The notes beneath the pieces were generated by a model. The model saw only the letters and a list, made by a program, of their open reading frames with translations, was not told the origin of the DNA and did no database searches. A stretch of DNA of 64,000 bases from Bigelowiella natans CCMP2755 (Eukaryota > Cercozoa > Chlorarachniophyceae). Of the stretch, positions 62,535-64,000 are shown piece by piece. The position numbers and the translations under genes are program-made. The number at the start of each line of letters is the position of its first letter. Positions within the stretch are counted from its first letter, which is position 1. The stretch spans positions 1 through 64,000 of the forward strand of contig ADNK01001279.1 in the NCBI GenBank assembly GCA_000320545.1, given 5' to 3'.

Positions 62535-63003
62535 CAGCTGTGTCACTCGTCGTCCATTGTTCTTGACTCATCTTGACCACTGCTGATGGATGGCAGATGT
62601 AGCTGCCATTGCGCTAGTGTGTACACCCATAGATGATTACCGACATTGCATGCCTTACATCATATGCCCTATTTACAACGTGCAAGCATGTACCTTATTC
62701 TGCTGCATCATTGTGCAATGTGCTAGCGATCGCATCAGTGCAAACAAATGTAATACGTCACGCTATGTGGTGTAGAGTCTAATCTCAAGTCTGCAAAATG
62801 TCGCACTCATACAGGATCATAACGGCAGCTATGCACGCAATGAGTCAAGCTTTCGAAATGTTGGTCAACTCTAGAACTTAACTCGAACATTGGCATGCTT
62901 CAGGATTCTGACCTCAATTCAATATGTACTACAAATTACATACGGCACGGGAACATATAACTAATGCAAGATCCTAGTACAAGCGATCGTTGTTGCTAAG
63001 AAC

Positions 63004-63763
63004 CTAAGATAAGACATTCTTGACTCGTTTTGTTACTATATCTTTAGCTACAACGCGTGTGTCCAGGCTAAGTCGAAATCCCTTTGAAATATTTCTTGAA
63101 GCCTGCAAGAATTGGATTAATTATATGCGTCATCATTACAGACTGAAACATAAATGGGTTCCATGAGCGAGTACCAAGAAAAGAGCATGCAAACCAATAA
63201 AGGGTGCTATTTGGGGTGTTATCATTTCCATACGCGATGTGAAATCAAAGAAGTGATAAATAGTACCGCATGCACAGTCTTTATGTTGAACATGATCAGA
63301 TCCCCAGGATTGATACGAGGCGCGAGCAGCCACTTCGGATTAACTGCTCTCTTGCCGTCATTGTTACTGTCATTGTTACTAAAATCATCGCAACTACTTC
63401 TATGGCGCTTCTTCCCTATCGTACTAACTTTCTTCTTCCGCGACTGACGATTTCTTCTAGTCCGAGCATGCTGTTTGTACTCTGCTGGAAGGAGACCTTT
63501 CATTTATGTGCGTGCATGTGTGCATGTGTGTGTGTGTGTGTCGTAGGATAGACGTTCAAAGAGAAGATCCATGTGGCAGATTGGCTGTATATCATGCGAT
63601 GAAACGCTAAATGTTGCGAAGGAATCATTATCGTCGCCACCGTAAGCAACAACAACAACAACAACAACAACCTAATATAAACACCACACCATTGATTGGA
63701 AGCTTGTATCCTTTGAGAAAATGTGTCCGGGGTTGAATGGCCAGCGTTCCCTGACATCATCAC

Positions 63764-63798
<35 letters not shown>

Positions 63799-63926
63799 AT
63801 AACAACAAAAACAGGATATAGGAAGACTGCATATGACTCAAGTCGAAGGTGGGCTATTGGTACTATTATTACCTGAGAAGGTTCTACTTGTCCAAGGGGT
63901 ATCCAGCACGTATACACAGGCAAAGC
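63004..63926 (-). CDS. Phytanoyl-CoA dioxygenase (PhyH) family protein, 5' part outside window
   Basis: Four exons join in phase: 63926-63873, 63750-63690, 63496-63267 and 63102-63004, the last 147 residues. Family landmarks in order: ALPVYTCWIPLGQVEPSQ and GTLAIQPRTHFLKGYKLP (the WiPLgdv-GxLxxxPgSH region), then RINPGDLIMFNIKTVHAASR with the distal iron-binding His, and NISKGFRLSLDTRV with the 2-oxoglutarate-binding Arg. The HxD iron pair would lie upstream of the window. These Fe(II)/2OG enzymes hydroxylate lipids and many small molecules; the substrate is unknown. A basic and Ser/Asn/Asp-rich insert of about 45 residues (TRRNRQSRKKKVSTIGKKRH and on) separates the two halves. Introns contain (ATC)n and (ACA)n. 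Confidence 0.8.
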
Positions 63927-64000
63927 CTTCGTGTGATTATGGAAGAGAAGAAGGACGATATTATTAGAATCTCAGATTGCAAGAGAGAAGAGGGAGGATG

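Larger units (their letters stand above)
61583..63003. other. Convergent intergenic region made of local repeats
   Basis: Between the 60266 gene (+) and the PhyH gene (-). 61740-62230 consists of diverged local duplications (CACTTCCAAAACGTTGCAAG at 61939 and 62070; a 70-bp period at 62105). 62410-62540 holds two repeat copies. The ORFs at 61783-62136 and 61983-62381 lie in the duplications and are not supported. Confidence 0.65.

Noticed and set aside
63154-63551. Plus-strand ORFs near the right edge
   Set aside because: The minus strand encodes a PhyH-family protein here with four exons joining in phase.

Overview
The window is nuclear DNA of a eukaryote. It carries multi-exon genes with GT-AG introns on both strands, no operons, and large amounts of di- and trinucleotide microsatellite. 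The best taxonomic marker is an intronless ubiquitin-actin fusion (11557-12936, minus) with an extra Ser after the ubiquitin Gly-Gly. From general knowledge, ubiquitin-actin fusions and extra residues at ubiquitin junctions are reported from Cercozoa/Rhizaria, chlorarachniophyte algae among them. A rhizarian, perhaps a chlorarachniophyte, is therefore the best guess, but it is an inference from one gene.

Layout. 241-9737 (+): C-terminal part of an importin-5-type karyopherin, about 29 exons, introns full of microsatellites. 11557-12936 (-): ubiquitin-actin. 13754-15424 (+): unknown coiled-coil protein, 9 exons. 17626-20347 (-): DUF4140/DUF4139 protein. About 22191-27042 (+): acidic EF-hand protein. 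28325-29553 (-): Ser/Gln-rich hypothetical. 29896-32434 (-): F-box protein, 7 exons that join in phase. 32813-36908 (+): unknown protein with C-terminal membrane segment(s). 37684-39240 (-): Mo25-like scaffold. 39636-41153 (+): Golgi-type carbohydrate sulfotransferase. 42418-43785 (-): a BAG plus alpha-crystallin (HSP20) fusion with a heat-shock-element cluster in its promoter. 44366-46236 (+): Na+/H+ exchanger. 47602-48434 (+): secreted lipocalin. 50509-52069 and 52266-53789 (+): two provisional genes. 53926-55421 (+): 2OG-Fe(II) oxygenase-like protein. 55994-57090 (+): small secreted or membrane protein. 57793-59914 (-): membrane protein with two J-like modules. 60266-61582 (+): unknown protein with a basic tail. 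63004-63926 (-): C-terminal part of a phytanoyl-CoA dioxygenase-family protein, cut by the right edge.

The intergenic stretches after genes have a different texture from the genes: they are rich in CTAG, CATG and TGCA words. In them lies an interspersed repeat of about 80 bp that begins GAGACGGATGTAAT and ends in a small hairpin. I count about eleven copies at six gene ends. At every locus the repeat points the same way as the gene whose 3' end it follows, and in one gene it supplies the bases after the stop codon. This repeat and the BAG-HSP20 fusion are the two most unusual things in the window.

The genes do not form one pathway. Several touch protein quality control (ubiquitin fusion, F-box, BAG-HSP20, J-like protein), but there is no sign of co-regulation except the heat-shock elements, which sit in the promoter region shared by BAG-HSP20 and the Na+/H+ exchanger. 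Exon borders were read by eye from splice signals, phase and family resemblance. Models whose phases close completely are stated as such, the others are provisional.
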